A DNA stretch of 64,000 nucleotides, taken from positions 1,240,001 through 1,304,000 of the forward strand of contig NZ_CP020809.1 in the NCBI RefSeq assembly GCF_002157835.1, given 5' to 3'. A program made the translations under genes and the position numbers. Numbering within the stretch: the stretch's first letter is position 1; the number at the start of each line of letters is the position of its first letter. Shown here piece after piece: positions 1-9,152 of this stretch. Under the pieces are notes generated by a model. That model was not told the DNA's origin. It searched no databases and saw only the letters and a list, made by a program, of their open reading frames with translations. The DNA is from Mycobacterium dioxanotrophicus. GTDB taxonomy: Bacteria; Actinomycetota; Actinomycetes; Mycobacteriales; Mycobacteriaceae.

Positions 1-2
1 CG

Positions 3-1667
3 ATGAGCGCCGTCGCCGGCCTTGGCCAGGAACCGTGGAACACGAAAAACGCCACCTACGCCGAGCTGAACAAGCTCGTGCGGGAACGTAACCCGCTCGC
101 ACTGGCCAAGGCGCTCGGCCTCAACGTGGAGGACTTCACCCGCCAGGGCGGCGACGGCGGCGACGTCATGAAGAACGACGGACCGGCGTTCGACTCCACC
201 GGGCGGGTGTTCTCCGATACGTCGTCACTGCTGGACCGCACGTTCAGCAATCTCAACGCTCAGCTGGTAGCCATGCGTGAGCAATTGGTTGGCGTGATCG
301 AGCAGACCAACAAGAAACTCAACGACGAGGCACTGGAGCCGATCGTCAAGACCGGTGTGCAGAACGCTCTCGAGGGCCTGAAAGACAGTGTGAGCGCGGC
401 GATCGGCACCGCGATGGGCCAGGCCGCGGCCCCGCCTATCGCCGACGCTGTCAGGTCGGCCATCCCGAGCAACTCCACCGGCACGAGCCTGGCCGCCGAC
501 GCCGTCAACGGTGTGCAAGCCGCAGCCGGCAAGGCCACGGGCGGCCCGATCTGGGGCGGTGTGCCAGGCAAGGACTCGGTACCCATCATGGCCATGCCCG
601 GCGAGCACATGCTCACCGTCGACGACGTGAACGCGATGGGCGGCCACGCAGGCGTCTACGCGTTCCGCCGCGCGTTGCACAATGCCCCCGGGTTCGCCAC
701 CGGTGGCGGTGTCATCGTGAACGACACCGTGGGCGCAGAGTTCTTTGGGGTGTCCCAGGTCCCGATCCTCGGCGCGATCGTAAACCTGCTCGTGCGGGTG
801 CTGCTGCAGGTGCTCGGTGTGCAGATCGAGGCCCGCGACACCCTCAACGAGATGACCGACGAATTCCGCAAGTTCCGTGGGGATTTCCAGGCGTTCGACG
901 CGTCGGGCCGCCTGCTCAACGACACGAGCGCGTTGATGGACCGGTCGCAGTCGAGCGAGGAAATCGCTGCGCAGGAACGCATCCGGATCCTCAAGATCGT
1001 CATCCAGGCGCTGATCAAGTACATCATCGAAAAGGTCATCGTCCCGCTGAGCAAGGCGGTCGCCAACGCGGCCATCAATGCTGGCGCATCGGCCGCCGGC
1101 GCCGCGGTCAACAGTCAGGCCCCGGGCGCGGGCAGTGTGGTGTCGTCGCTGATTTCGTCGGCAGGTTCGGCTGGTGTGGATATCGCCGCTGAGGTGGGAA
1201 CCGATCTGGCGTTGGCGATCAGCGAGCAGCTGATCAACATCACGGCCGAGAGTCTGCAGTCATCGTTCCCCGGCGTGATGACCGGCATTTTCGGTGGCGC
1301 CATGATGGAGAACCTCATCGCGGCGCCGATCACCGCGGCGCTGGCGATGCCGTTGGCGATGATCGGCGCACTCACCGGCGGACTGTCGGGACTGTTCGCA
1401 CCGTTGGCCGCGATCGTCGGTGGCGCGTCGTTCGACAACGGGGGTGTCGCCAACGGTGTGGGCATGATGCCGAAGGCGACGATCCGACCTGAGCGGGTGC
1501 TCAACCCTGAACAGACTGCCCTGTTCGCGCGGATGGTCTCCGCGCTCGAACGCAACGGCGGTGGTGGTCAGTCCGGCCAGACGTTGGTGCAGGCCCAGAT
1601 TCACGTTGACGGCGGACCCGAAGCCGGCCGCCGCGTCCGCGACTCGCTACTGGAGTTGATGAGCTGA
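3..1667 (+). CDS. Tape measure protein, C-terminal part (5' end outside the window)
   Basis: The frame is open at the left edge and runs 554 codons. Tape measure proteins set tail length and are usually over 1000 residues, so this is read as the C-terminal portion; the ATG at 3 is probably internal. The sequence is rich in Ala, Gly and Ser, with long hydrophobic helical stretches (around residues 330-470) and glycine-rich patches such as FATGGGV and FDNGGV, all common in actinophage tape measure tails. It is followed directly by minor tail genes, and its stop overlaps the next ATG (TGATG). The assignment rests on composition and position rather than a single diagnostic motif. Confidence 0.8.
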   Translation: MSAVAGLGQEPWNTKNATYAELNKLVRERNPLALAKALGLNVEDFTRQGGDGGDVMKNDGPAFDSTGRVFSDTSSLLDRTFSNLNAQLVAMREQLVGVIEQTNKKLNDEALEPIVKTGVQNALEGLKDSVSAAIGTAMGQAAAPPIADAVRSAIPSNSTGTSLAADAVNGVQAAAGKATGGPIWGGVPGKDSVPIMAMPGEHMLTVDDVNAMGGHAGVYAFRRALHNAPGFATGGGVIVNDTVGAEFFGVSQVPILGAIVNLLVRVLLQVLGVQIEARDTLNEMTDEFRKFRGDFQAFDASGRLLNDTSALMDRSQSSEEIAAQERIRILKIVIQALIKYIIEKVIVPLSKAVANAAINAGASAAGAAVNSQAPGAGSVVSSLISSAGSAGVDIAAEVGTDLALAISEQLINITAESLQSSFPGVMTGIFGGAMMENLIAAPITAALAMPLAMIGALTGGLSGLFAPLAAIVGGASFDNGGVANGVGMMPKATIRPERVLNPEQTALFARMVSALERNGGGGQSGQTLVQAQIHVDGGPEAGRRVRDSLLELMS

Positions 1668-3157
1668 TGGCCTACAGAGGATGGATCGGACTCAACGGCG
1701 TCGAGATCGCCAACACCTCACGGCTGATCGCCCACCTGGGCGCCGAGACACCGACCAGCGACGTCGGGATCTTCATCACCGACTCGGGGGCCACGTATCC
1801 CGGCGGGGACGTGTACCCCGGCGATGACCTGAACCCCGGCGGCGGGCCGTGCGCGTTGGTCGAGTCCGTCGACTACCCGGGCATGTTCGAGATCCCCGAC
1901 AGCTCTGTCGAGGTGTCACCCGGGCTGCTGACGCCACCCAACGGTGCTCGCCGCTACGGGCCCGGCCTGTTCGAGGTCGACGGCACCTGCTGGGGGCCCG
2001 CCGCGATCTGTTCGTCGTGCTCCACCGCGGTGGTCTACGACGACACCTGGCCCGGTCTGCGGGAGTTCCTGGGCGACACGGAGTATCGGCCCGAGTTGGC
2101 GCCGTGGTACACCACCCAACTGCCGGAGTCGGGCGAGTTCGGCGGTGTGTGGCTGACACGCCTCGACGGCCTGGGCCCGACACCGGTGGAGCGGTCCATC
2201 ACCCCGATGGCAGGGCCGGGCTCGGCGGCCGGGCCGAGCCGCGACACAGCCCGCACGCTGACGTTCGAGGCGCTGCTGATCGCCTGCACCCACGCCGGCG
2301 TGGAGTACGGGCTGCAGTGGCTGTCGTGCCTACTGCGCGACACCACGGACAACACCACCAGCACGCTGCGGTACCTGGCGGCGTCGCCATCGCACTCCGC
2401 GGTGGACCCGGCCGGCCTGGTGCGTGAGGTGCACGGCGTCGTCCTGACGAAAGCCCCCACGATCGTCGAGGAGGTCAACACAGAGCCCCGCCAGCACCAA
2501 CAGGCCACCCTCTACCGGATCTCCTGGGAGATGACCGTTCTGAGCCCCTACGCCTACCTTCCCGGCGTTTCGGTATCGGTGGATTGGGACGAGATCACCC
2601 GCCAGTCGATCAACTGGATTCACGCCGCCGACTGCGAGAAGCCGGAGACGTGCGTCGACATGCCCGTCATGTTCTCCACCGAATGCGCACCGGAAGAGAT
2701 CGCCGCGATCACGACGCCGCCGCCGGTGTGCGGCGGCTGCCTGCCCGTCGGGGAGATCGACAAGTACAGCTTCCGGGTGCCGACGATGGATTACGCGTTC
2801 CGCTGCCGAGAGACCGTGGTGACGACGATCATCCGCAACACCGGCGAGACATCCCTGACGCTGCAGGCGTTCTGGCGTGAATGCGGCTCGGACATCCGCT
2901 GCGAGGACAACCGGTTCCCCCTGCAGATCTCTGGTCTGCCGGCCGGGGCGGAACTGGTGCTCGACGGCATCACGGGCCGGTATTGGGCGCACTACGACGA
3001 ACGGACCCGCGCGGTGATCGGCGTGGTCGGAACGCCGAACGGTGCGCCGTGGCGGCCACCGGTGATCGACCGGGAAGGCTGCTGGGACTTCATCATCCAG
3101 GCCGCCAGCACCGCTGAATTCGAGGTCGACATGGTGCTGACCGACCGGGAGGCATAG
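1667..3157 (+). CDS. Minor tail protein (distal-tail-like)
   Basis: A 496-residue protein whose ATG overlaps the tape-measure stop. The first gene after the tape measure in siphoviruses normally encodes the distal tail protein that joins tube to baseplate. The N-terminus (WIGLNGVEIAN) and length agree with the mycobacteriophage minor tail protein at this position. Two Cys-rich patches stand out (CSSCS near residue 113 and CGGC near residue 356), suggesting metal or disulfide stabilisation. No enzymatic motif is seen. Assignment depends mainly on synteny. Confidence 0.75.
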   Translation: MAYRGWIGLNGVEIANTSRLIAHLGAETPTSDVGIFITDSGATYPGGDVYPGDDLNPGGGPCALVESVDYPGMFEIPDSSVEVSPGLLTPPNGARRYGPGLFEVDGTCWGPAAICSSCSTAVVYDDTWPGLREFLGDTEYRPELAPWYTTQLPESGEFGGVWLTRLDGLGPTPVERSITPMAGPGSAAGPSRDTARTLTFEALLIACTHAGVEYGLQWLSCLLRDTTDNTTSTLRYLAASPSHSAVDPAGLVREVHGVVLTKAPTIVEEVNTEPRQHQQATLYRISWEMTVLSPYAYLPGVSVSVDWDEITRQSINWIHAADCEKPETCVDMPVMFSTECAPEEIAAITTPPPVCGGCLPVGEIDKYSFRVPTMDYAFRCRETVVTTIIRNTGETSLTLQAFWRECGSDIRCEDNRFPLQISGLPAGAELVLDGITGRYWAHYDERTRAVIGVVGTPNGAPWRPPVIDREGCWDFIIQAASTAEFEVDMVLTDREA

Positions 3158-3161
3158 AGCC

Positions 3162-4211
3162 GTGATCGTCTCGGATGAGCAGATCGTGTCGGTCCGCACC
3201 GCCAGCGGCAAGCAGCTCTACCAGTTCCTGTCGAGTGGCTATTCACAGTTGAAGTGGACCCGGGAGCTGCGGGAAGTGTCGATCTGCAACCTGGGTGTTC
3301 CACCGAAGGCCGGTTACGTGCGGATCCCGGACATCACGCCGTGGATGCACTGGGTGGACGTGTGGGACGGTCAGGGCCGCGAACTCTATTGGTCCGGCCC
3401 GATCCAGTCCGCCGAGCAGGGTCGCGACTGGCTGGCGCTGTCGGCGCGCGACGCGAGCTCGCTGATGGGCCGCACACGGTGCCCGCTGACGAAACGGTGG
3501 GACGCCGCCGACCCGGCCGAGGTCGCGCGGGAACTGTGGGACGCGGCGATCGACCACCACGGCCTGAACATCAAACCGATCTCGCGGCCCGACCCGCGTG
3601 GTGACCGGTTCGAATTCTCCTGCACCGCAGACACCGCGATGACCGACAACGTCATCAAGGACCTGACCGACCGCGGCCTGTACTGGTCGGTGGTGGCCGG
3701 CATTCCACTGCTCGGCCCGGCGAAGTTCGAAGCGGTCGCGACGCTGAGCGAGGACGACTTCGTCGACGGCGGACTGTCGGTGATCCGCGACGGCTCCAAT
3801 ACGTCGAACGATGTGCTGTTGCGCGCCGCGGACGCGGTGTCACGCGGCCGAGTCGAAATGGGTGGTCTGAGCCTGCAGAGCATCGTGAACATCGACTCGA
3901 TGTTCGGGGTGTCCAACACTGATCGGGAGGCGTACAAGTACGCCCGTTACAACGGGGTTATCCGTGACGCCATCAAGGTGCCGCCGGGTTCGTCGCTGCA
4001 CCGTGACACGCCAATCTCCATGCAACTGCTGGTGCCGTCGGTGCGGCTGAATGTGGAGGCGTACGGGCTGTTGTCGACCATGGAACTGGCTGGGGTGACG
4101 GTGAACTGCTCTTCGAGCGGGGTGACCGTCGGGATCGATCTGGAGTCGGTGAACGACGATCTGCCCGAGTTGGTTGAGCTTGATCAGCAGGCGCAGCGGG
4201 GCCGTCGATGA
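3162..4211 (+). CDS. Minor tail protein (baseplate hub-like)
   Basis: A 349-residue protein with a GTG start five bases after the preceding stop. It is the second gene after the tape measure, where siphoviruses encode the tail-hub or tail-associated protein. The sequence is a mixed alpha/beta protein rich in Trp and Asp (for example WVDVWDGQG), a pattern common in hub domains of actinophage minor tail proteins. No peptidase or lysozyme motif was found. Its stop overlaps the next gene's start (ATGA at 4208-4211), so the two are probably translationally coupled. Confidence 0.7.
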   Translation: MIVSDEQIVSVRTASGKQLYQFLSSGYSQLKWTRELREVSICNLGVPPKAGYVRIPDITPWMHWVDVWDGQGRELYWSGPIQSAEQGRDWLALSARDASSLMGRTRCPLTKRWDAADPAEVARELWDAAIDHHGLNIKPISRPDPRGDRFEFSCTADTAMTDNVIKDLTDRGLYWSVVAGIPLLGPAKFEAVATLSEDDFVDGGLSVIRDGSNTSNDVLLRAADAVSRGRVEMGGLSLQSIVNIDSMFGVSNTDREAYKYARYNGVIRDAIKVPPGSSLHRDTPISMQLLVPSVRLNVEAYGLLSTMELAGVTVNCSSSGVTVGIDLESVNDDLPELVELDQQAQRGRR

Positions 4212-6259
4212 GCGGCGTCGCGACCCTGCAGCGTCCCGCGCGCACCGATCAGGAATGGGCGCGGCAGATTTCACGTCGGCTCGACGTGCTCGAGAACCCG
4301 CGGTCACTGCGAGTGTCGGACTGGGTGATCAATTCTGTCGACGGGAAACTGATCGCGACGCGGCCCGGCCAGTCCGTCAACCTGGACAACCCCACTGGCC
4401 CGGTGTCGGTCGACCTGGGCAGCCTGCGCGGCTTCACCAGCACTGACCGTGAAGAGGTCGTCAACGAGGCGAAAACGTCGGCGTGGCAGGAGCTTTACGA
4501 GAAGCTCACCGGGCAGCTGAATCCGGTTGATGCGCTCAAGAGCCTGTCCGATTTCTTCCGCATCGAACTGGGCGGCCCGATCAGCGCCGACCGGATCCCG
4601 TTGATACCGCTGACGCATATCCGAGACATCAACCGCAACCTGATCCTCGACGGCGGGTTCGACACCGGCGACACCCTGCTGGGCCTGCCGGACTGGGCCC
4701 ACGACGACACGGACGGCCGCAGCCAGCCCGGCTGTGCCGTCACAACGGCCGACGGCACCTCGCACGTCATCTACAGCAACGACATCCAGGTCGCCAAGGA
4801 CGACAAGCTCAACCTGTCGGTGGCGGTGAAATGGGTTGGCCTGACAGCGTTGGCAGGCAGTGATGCGATCCGGCTCAACGTCGCCGCCTACGACGCAAGC
4901 GGCGTGATGATCGGCGGCGCCCCCACGATGGTGGCGTCGGTGGCCAGCCCGTCAGGCAACAGCGGCGGCACCAACGGGTGGGGCACCACGATCAGCGGCA
5001 CCTACACGGTGCCGGACACCGCGGTGCTCGTCACCGTCGAGCTGACCGTAATGGCCAGCGCCACAGCGGGAACTGTGAAGTTCGACGACGCCGAGGCCCG
5101 CAAGACCGGCAGTTTCCTGCAGATGTACGTCAAGGATCTGCCCGCGGATCTCCAGTCACTGTTCGGGTGGATCGAGGCCACGGTCAACGCCGGGTTGGGT
5201 GCGCTGGGCATCCCGGCATTGGGCAGTCTGGCGGATAAGCTGCTCGACTTCCAGGATGGCCTGTCGGATCTGCAGGACGCCGCCGAGGACGCGTTCGCCA
5301 ACGCGCAAAACGCACTCGGCGCCTTGTCCGACAAACTTGGTATCGGTGACTGGAACAACTGGCTGTCGGGGCAGTGGGACACGCTTCGTAATGCGCTGGC
5401 CAATAATCCGGCCAGTGTGTTGGGAAGCCTCCCGCAGTCGCTGATTGCTGGTTTGACGAACAAGATTCAGTTCTTGACTTCCGGTGGTCTGTTCGATGTC
5501 ACGAAATTGTCGACGGCGAATGGGACAGCCCCGCAGTCGATAATCACTAATCTGCCTAGCGATCTGGGTTCGTTGCAGACAACGTTGAATCAGATCGGCG
5601 ACATCTTCAACAACAATGTTGTGACGCCGGTCAACTCCATCGTGCAGTCGGTGAAAGATTGGTGGAATCAATGGTTCGGCGGCGGATCGTCGAACGCCAT
5701 TCCGCTGTCGCAGAAGGGTTCCGCGAATGGCGTTGCCCCGCTGAATTCATCGTCTAAGGTGCCGACGAGCTATTTGGAGACGAACGTCAACAATGGTGTG
5801 GCGGGGTTGAATGGGTCGGGGAAGGTTGCAACGTCGTTGTTGGTGACCGACACGGCCAGCAATGTTCCGACGCTGGACACCAACGCGCTATTGAGGCGGA
5901 CGCAGTTGCCTGTCTCGGCACCGAAAGTGGTGTCGATGACAAGCGCAGGCGGAGCTGTTGGAACCATCAACCTGAATACCACCGAGCAGTTGAACCTCTC
6001 CGTGCCTGTAGGGACTAGTATCGGCTGGCAGTTCTCCGGTTCTCCCCTTGACGGTCAGTCCTTACTTATTCGGATCAAGGACACCGGAACCGCGGTCCCA
6101 TTGGGGTGGGCCACTATCGGCGGCGGCGCTTCATGGTTTAGACCTATTGGCGTAACTCTGCCAACAACAACGGTTGCCGGGAAATGGCTCTATGTCGGCT
6201 GCAAGTGGAACGCCGCCGACTCCGTGCTCGATGTGATCGCTGTAGGCCAGGAGGTCTGA
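4208..6259 (+). CDS. Large minor tail protein
   Basis: A 683-residue protein starting in an ATGA overlap. Residues about 140-300 look like a carbohydrate-binding-type beta-sandwich (LILDGGFDTGD, then a Thr/Val-rich region ending KFDDAEARK), common in phage receptor-binding or minor tail proteins. A helical segment follows (about residues 300-400) with Leu/Asp-rich heptad-like sequence. The C-terminal third contains short NGVA.LN repeats and a terminal beta-rich domain. The 3' third (about 5450-6250) is visibly richer in A/T than its surroundings, which may mark a recently exchanged receptor-binding module. Its stop overlaps the next ATG. Confidence 0.75.
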   Translation: MSGVATLQRPARTDQEWARQISRRLDVLENPRSLRVSDWVINSVDGKLIATRPGQSVNLDNPTGPVSVDLGSLRGFTSTDREEVVNEAKTSAWQELYEKLTGQLNPVDALKSLSDFFRIELGGPISADRIPLIPLTHIRDINRNLILDGGFDTGDTLLGLPDWAHDDTDGRSQPGCAVTTADGTSHVIYSNDIQVAKDDKLNLSVAVKWVGLTALAGSDAIRLNVAAYDASGVMIGGAPTMVASVASPSGNSGGTNGWGTTISGTYTVPDTAVLVTVELTVMASATAGTVKFDDAEARKTGSFLQMYVKDLPADLQSLFGWIEATVNAGLGALGIPALGSLADKLLDFQDGLSDLQDAAEDAFANAQNALGALSDKLGIGDWNNWLSGQWDTLRNALANNPASVLGSLPQSLIAGLTNKIQFLTSGGLFDVTKLSTANGTAPQSIITNLPSDLGSLQTTLNQIGDIFNNNVVTPVNSIVQSVKDWWNQWFGGGSSNAIPLSQKGSANGVAPLNSSSKVPTSYLETNVNNGVAGLNGSGKVATSLLVTDTASNVPTLDTNALLRRTQLPVSAPKVVSMTSAGGAVGTINLNTTEQLNLSVPVGTSIGWQFSGSPLDGQSLLIRIKDTGTAVPLGWATIGGGASWFRPIGVTLPTTTVAGKWLYVGCKWNAADSVLDVIAVGQEV

Positions 6260-6816
6260 TGGCGAAACTTGAAACCCTCACCGATGATTTCACCACCCTG
6301 GACACCACCATCAAGTGGGCGATACTGGGCGGTGGCCCGTATGTCAGCGGCGGCACACTGCACCTCGGCGAAGACGACTACCTGGAAGCGCAAAGCGACT
6401 ACGAGTTCACCGACTCGCATCTGCTGCTTGAGATTGTTCGAGGCAATCCGGCCCCTACCCTGTATTCGGCTGACTTCTCGACGGCAATCCAGTTCGGGTT
6501 GGACGGTATCGGCGGCATCGGCGTTGTCGACCTGTTGGCGACGGAGTTTCTGATCCACACAGGGCCTCTTGACCCGGCGGCGCTCCGGTGGTGGAAGCTG
6601 CGAGACGAGTCAGGCACCCTAATTTTGGAGACGTCGCCAGACGGATCGAACTGGACATCGCGAGGAACGGCGGCGAACCCGCTGCCCTCCACTGTGAGGA
6701 TGGCGCTAATTCAGAGCGGGGTTGGCAGTGATCTGTCCGAGGTTGACAACATCAACTTGCCGACTGATATCCCGCCGATACCTGCCGATACGGGAAGGTT
6801 TTTCGCGTTCTTCTAG
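6259..6816 (+). CDS. Putative minor tail protein, lectin-like beta-sandwich
   Basis: A 185-residue protein starting at the ATG that overlaps the previous stop; an in-frame upstream TTG lies inside the preceding gene and is not used. The sequence opens DDFTTLDTTIKW and continues with alternating hydrophobic beta strands (GGGPYVSGGTLHLGE), like concanavalin-type domains appended to phage tail fibres. The last residues (GRFFAFF) are hydrophobic. It shares an N-terminal style with the 13496-14203 product (DDFNRADGAL). Specific function is not known; a receptor-contact or fibre role is inferred from position. Confidence 0.6.
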   Translation: MAKLETLTDDFTTLDTTIKWAILGGGPYVSGGTLHLGEDDYLEAQSDYEFTDSHLLLEIVRGNPAPTLYSADFSTAIQFGLDGIGGIGVVDLLATEFLIHTGPLDPAALRWWKLRDESGTLILETSPDGSNWTSRGTAANPLPSTVRMALIQSGVGSDLSEVDNINLPTDIPPIPADTGRFFAFF

Positions 6817-7139
6817 TCCGTTCGCGACCATGTTCGGCCGGTGAAGATGTGACTGATCGCGGACTCGCTTACGCCGAACATCTCGGCCAGTTCCTGGTGT
6901 TGGTAACCCGGCTTCGCCCGCAATTGGCGGATCTGTTCGACGTCATCCGCGGTGAGGACGCGGGTGCGTCCCTCGTGGCGTTTCGGAGGCTCCAACGGTC
7001 TGCCCTTGAGGAACCGGTGGTAATGCCAACTGCACAGCCCGCGGGCGTAAACCTTGCCGTCCTCGAAGTGACACACCCTCTCAGCCAGGTGTGCGCCGTC
7101 GCAATCGTCGATTGGACATCCGATTGGCGGTCTCCCCAC
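6813..7139 (-). CDS. Reverse-strand zinc-finger/HTH DNA-binding protein (moron-like)
   Basis: A 108-residue protein on the opposite strand to the whole tail operon, converging on the preceding gene with a 4-base overlap; the start is GTG. The N-terminal half has Cys/His spacing suggesting zinc binding (CPIDDC, then a Cys, then CSWHYHR near residue 37). The C-terminal half (about residues 63-105) is a clear helix-turn-helix (ELAEMFGVSESAISHIF), as in phage regulators and HNH-associated DNA-binding modules. An isolated opposite-strand gene in a late operon is typical of a moron expressed in the lysogen. Target and role are unknown. Confidence 0.65.
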   Translation of the reverse strand: MGRPPIGCPIDDCDGAHLAERVCHFEDGKVYARGLCSWHYHRFLKGRPLEPPKRHEGRTRVLTADDVEQIRQLRAKPGYQHQELAEMFGVSESAISHIFTGRTWSRTD

Positions 7140-7224
7140 GCGCTCATGATGCCATCAACCGGCTCGATGTATTGACGACTGCGACAGTCAGCCGGTGCAC
7201 GCTGGGCCAGTGAGATGAGCATCC

Positions 7225-8721
7225 ATGCCCTGGTTCCCGGATCGCCCTCACACCTCGTTGCTACGCAACGGCTGGGGCGCTGCACCGGACCACTCCGGTA
7301 GCCAGGTCGTCGCGCCGTCCTGGTGGGCCGTGCTCGGCATCGACGGTGCACTGTCCCTGCACATGGTCAGCGCCGTCGAGCTGGGCCAACTCCAGAACCT
7401 CGGAGTGGTGCGCGCCGTCGCGCTCGACCGCAGCGTGGCCCTGCAGAAGCTCGGCATGATCGCCGCCCAGCAGAGTCTCTCTGTCATCCGCACGGTTGGC
7501 CTGTCGACCCTCGGTGGCCTCGACGTCGCCCACCAGGTCGCCCTGGCCCGGTCGGTGGCGCTGACCCGTATCTCGACCATCGACGTGAACGCCCCCATCG
7601 TCACGACCAGCACGGTGGAGCTCGCCCAATTCACCGCGTTCGGTCTGCTCACCACGATCACGGCGGGGCGCCAGGTCGACCTGACCAAGATCGGCACGGC
7701 CGACGTCGCGCAGACGGTGCAGGCCGGGCGGGTCGTGGACCTGATGGCACTGAAGTTCTTGGACCTGGCGCGGACCGTGGTGGCCAGTGCCTCGGTGAGC
7801 CTGACCAAGCTGGCCATGCTGGACATGGCGCAGACCGTGACGGTGAACCGGGCATTGACGTTGCTGCGGGTCGCCGGTGTGGATCTGGCGCAGTCGCTTT
7901 CCGTTGGCCGCACGGTGGGTCTGGACAAGGTGCGCGTGCTTGATCTGCAGCGGCAGATCCTCACCGCTGCGGTGGTGGATCTGGATCGGATCGGCCCGCT
8001 GTCGGCGTCGCGCGACGTCGGCCTGGCGGGCGGTGTGACGTTCACCGGCATAGGACCGCTGAGCCTGTCTCGGGCGCTGTCGCTGTCAAGTTCTCAAGAG
8101 TTGGCCAAACGCCTGGATCTGGCTTTCGCCCAAGCCGTCGCCCTGTCCGCTGGTGTGGCCGCCGCGTTCCCGCCGACCGGCCTGCCGATCCAGTTCGACC
8201 AGACAGCCACCGGCGCCTACAGCTACACGTTCCCCCGCAACAGCGAGATCATCGACCGCATCGTCCTCGGCGGCGGCGGCGCCGGTAAAGGTCTCGGCTT
8301 CTGCTGCGTCTGGGGCGCGGGCGGTACCCCAGGCAGCTACGCCAGCGACACCATCACACGCGGCCCCGGCGGCGTGCCGTACTCCGTCACAGCGATCACC
8401 GGGACCGTCGGGACTGGTGGAGCGTCCGGCGGCACCGGCAACGGCGGCAGTGGAGCGTCGACCACCTCGGTTTGCACGGGTGCCGCGACGCTGACCGGGA
8501 CGGGCGGTGCAGGGTCGACAACCTCGGATGCAGGCAGAGTCGCGGGGCTCAGTCCGGGCAACCGAACTCAAGGCAGTCTCACGATGATCGGCGGCGCTCA
8601 GCAGAACTCCAACGGCGGGACGGGGAATGCGCCGGGCGGCGCAGGCGCGGGAGCGCAGACCACATTCGGATCTGGCGGAGCGGGCGCGCGAGGCCAGGCC
8701 AGTTACCTTGCCCGCCAGTAG
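7225..8721 (+). CDS. Repeat-containing minor tail / fibre protein with glycine-rich tip
   Basis: A 498-residue protein in three parts. Residues 1-50 form a Trp-containing head. Residues 51-310 are thirteen consecutive 20-residue repeats with no insertions, and residues 31-50 look like a weaker fourteenth. The C-terminal part (about 320-498) begins with a short domain (YSYTFPRNSEIIDRIVLGGGG) that leads into a Gly/Ser/Thr-rich region, like the glycine-rich tail-tip domains of many actinophage fibres. The regular period suggests a beta-solenoid or coiled fibre shaft with a receptor-binding tip. No enzymatic motif is seen. It lies in the fibre part of the tail operon. Confidence 0.75.
   Translation: MPWFPDRPHTSLLRNGWGAAPDHSGSQVVAPSWWAVLGIDGALSLHMVSAVELGQLQNLGVVRAVALDRSVALQKLGMIAAQQSLSVIRTVGLSTLGGLDVAHQVALARSVALTRISTIDVNAPIVTTSTVELAQFTAFGLLTTITAGRQVDLTKIGTADVAQTVQAGRVVDLMALKFLDLARTVVASASVSLTKLAMLDMAQTVTVNRALTLLRVAGVDLAQSLSVGRTVGLDKVRVLDLQRQILTAAVVDLDRIGPLSASRDVGLAGGVTFTGIGPLSLSRALSLSSSQELAKRLDLAFAQAVALSAGVAAAFPPTGLPIQFDQTATGAYSYTFPRNSEIIDRIVLGGGGAGKGLGFCCVWGAGGTPGSYASDTITRGPGGVPYSVTAITGTVGTGGASGGTGNGGSGASTTSVCTGAATLTGTGGAGSTTSDAGRVAGLSPGNRTQGSLTMIGGAQQNSNGGTGNAPGGAGAGAQTTFGSGGAGARGQASYLARQ
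7375..8154 (+). repeat. Thirteen in-register 20-residue (60-bp) coding repeats
   Basis: Each unit is exactly 20 codons. A hydrophobic residue, usually Val, is at position 1 and Leu at 3; hydrophobic residues fall at 6 and 9, Asp often at 10, small or hydrophobic residues at 11-12, a hydrophobic residue at 15, and Arg often at 19. Examples are VSLTKLAMLDMAQTVTVNRA and VGLDKVRVLDLQRQILTAAV. DNA identity between units is low, so the array is old and kept by protein selection rather than recent slippage. Confidence 0.9.
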
Positions 8722-8750
8722 CTACACCCCGCCCTGACAACATCACCGCC

Positions 8751-9143
8751 GTGACCGTTGGCATCACCGCGTACCTCGCGAACAAGCTGCTTGACCATGT
8801 GTGCCGCAACGTCGCGTACACCCCGCCCGCCACGGTCTACGCCAAGGCACATCTCACCGACCCCGGCGCGGCCGGAGCGAACGGCGCCTCGGCTCAGACC
8901 GCCCGTCTTGCCCTCTCGTTTGCCGCGGCGGCGTCCGGCAGCATCTCGGCCAATACGACCCCCGAGTGGACCCTCAACGCGACCGAGACGATTGCCTATG
9001 TGTCGTTCTGGGATTCCGCTGGCCCGGCCGGAGGGAACTGCCTGTGGACCGCCGCGGCCAGCGTGTCGAAGGGCGGCGTGAACGGCGACATCATCCGCAT
9101 CGCCACTGACACGTTGTCGTTCAGCCCGATCGCCGCCAACTAG
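8751..9143 (+). CDS. Tail fibre-associated protein (mycobacteriophage minor tail family)
   Basis: A 130-residue protein. The open frame extends upstream, but the GTG at 8751 is chosen because the homologous-looking sequence starts there (TVGITAYLANKLLDHV). The ANKLLDH...AYTPPATVYAKAHLTDPG pattern is typical of a small family encoded among tail-fibre genes of actinophages. The remainder is Ala/Thr/Ser-rich beta sequence ending SFSPIAAN. It follows the repeat fibre gene closely and precedes another small structural gene. The role is presumed structural. Confidence 0.65.
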   Translation: MTVGITAYLANKLLDHVCRNVAYTPPATVYAKAHLTDPGAAGANGASAQTARLALSFAAAASGSISANTTPEWTLNATETIAYVSFWDSAGPAGGNCLWTAAASVSKGGVNGDIIRIATDTLSFSPIAAN

Positions 9144-9152
9144 GAGACCTCG

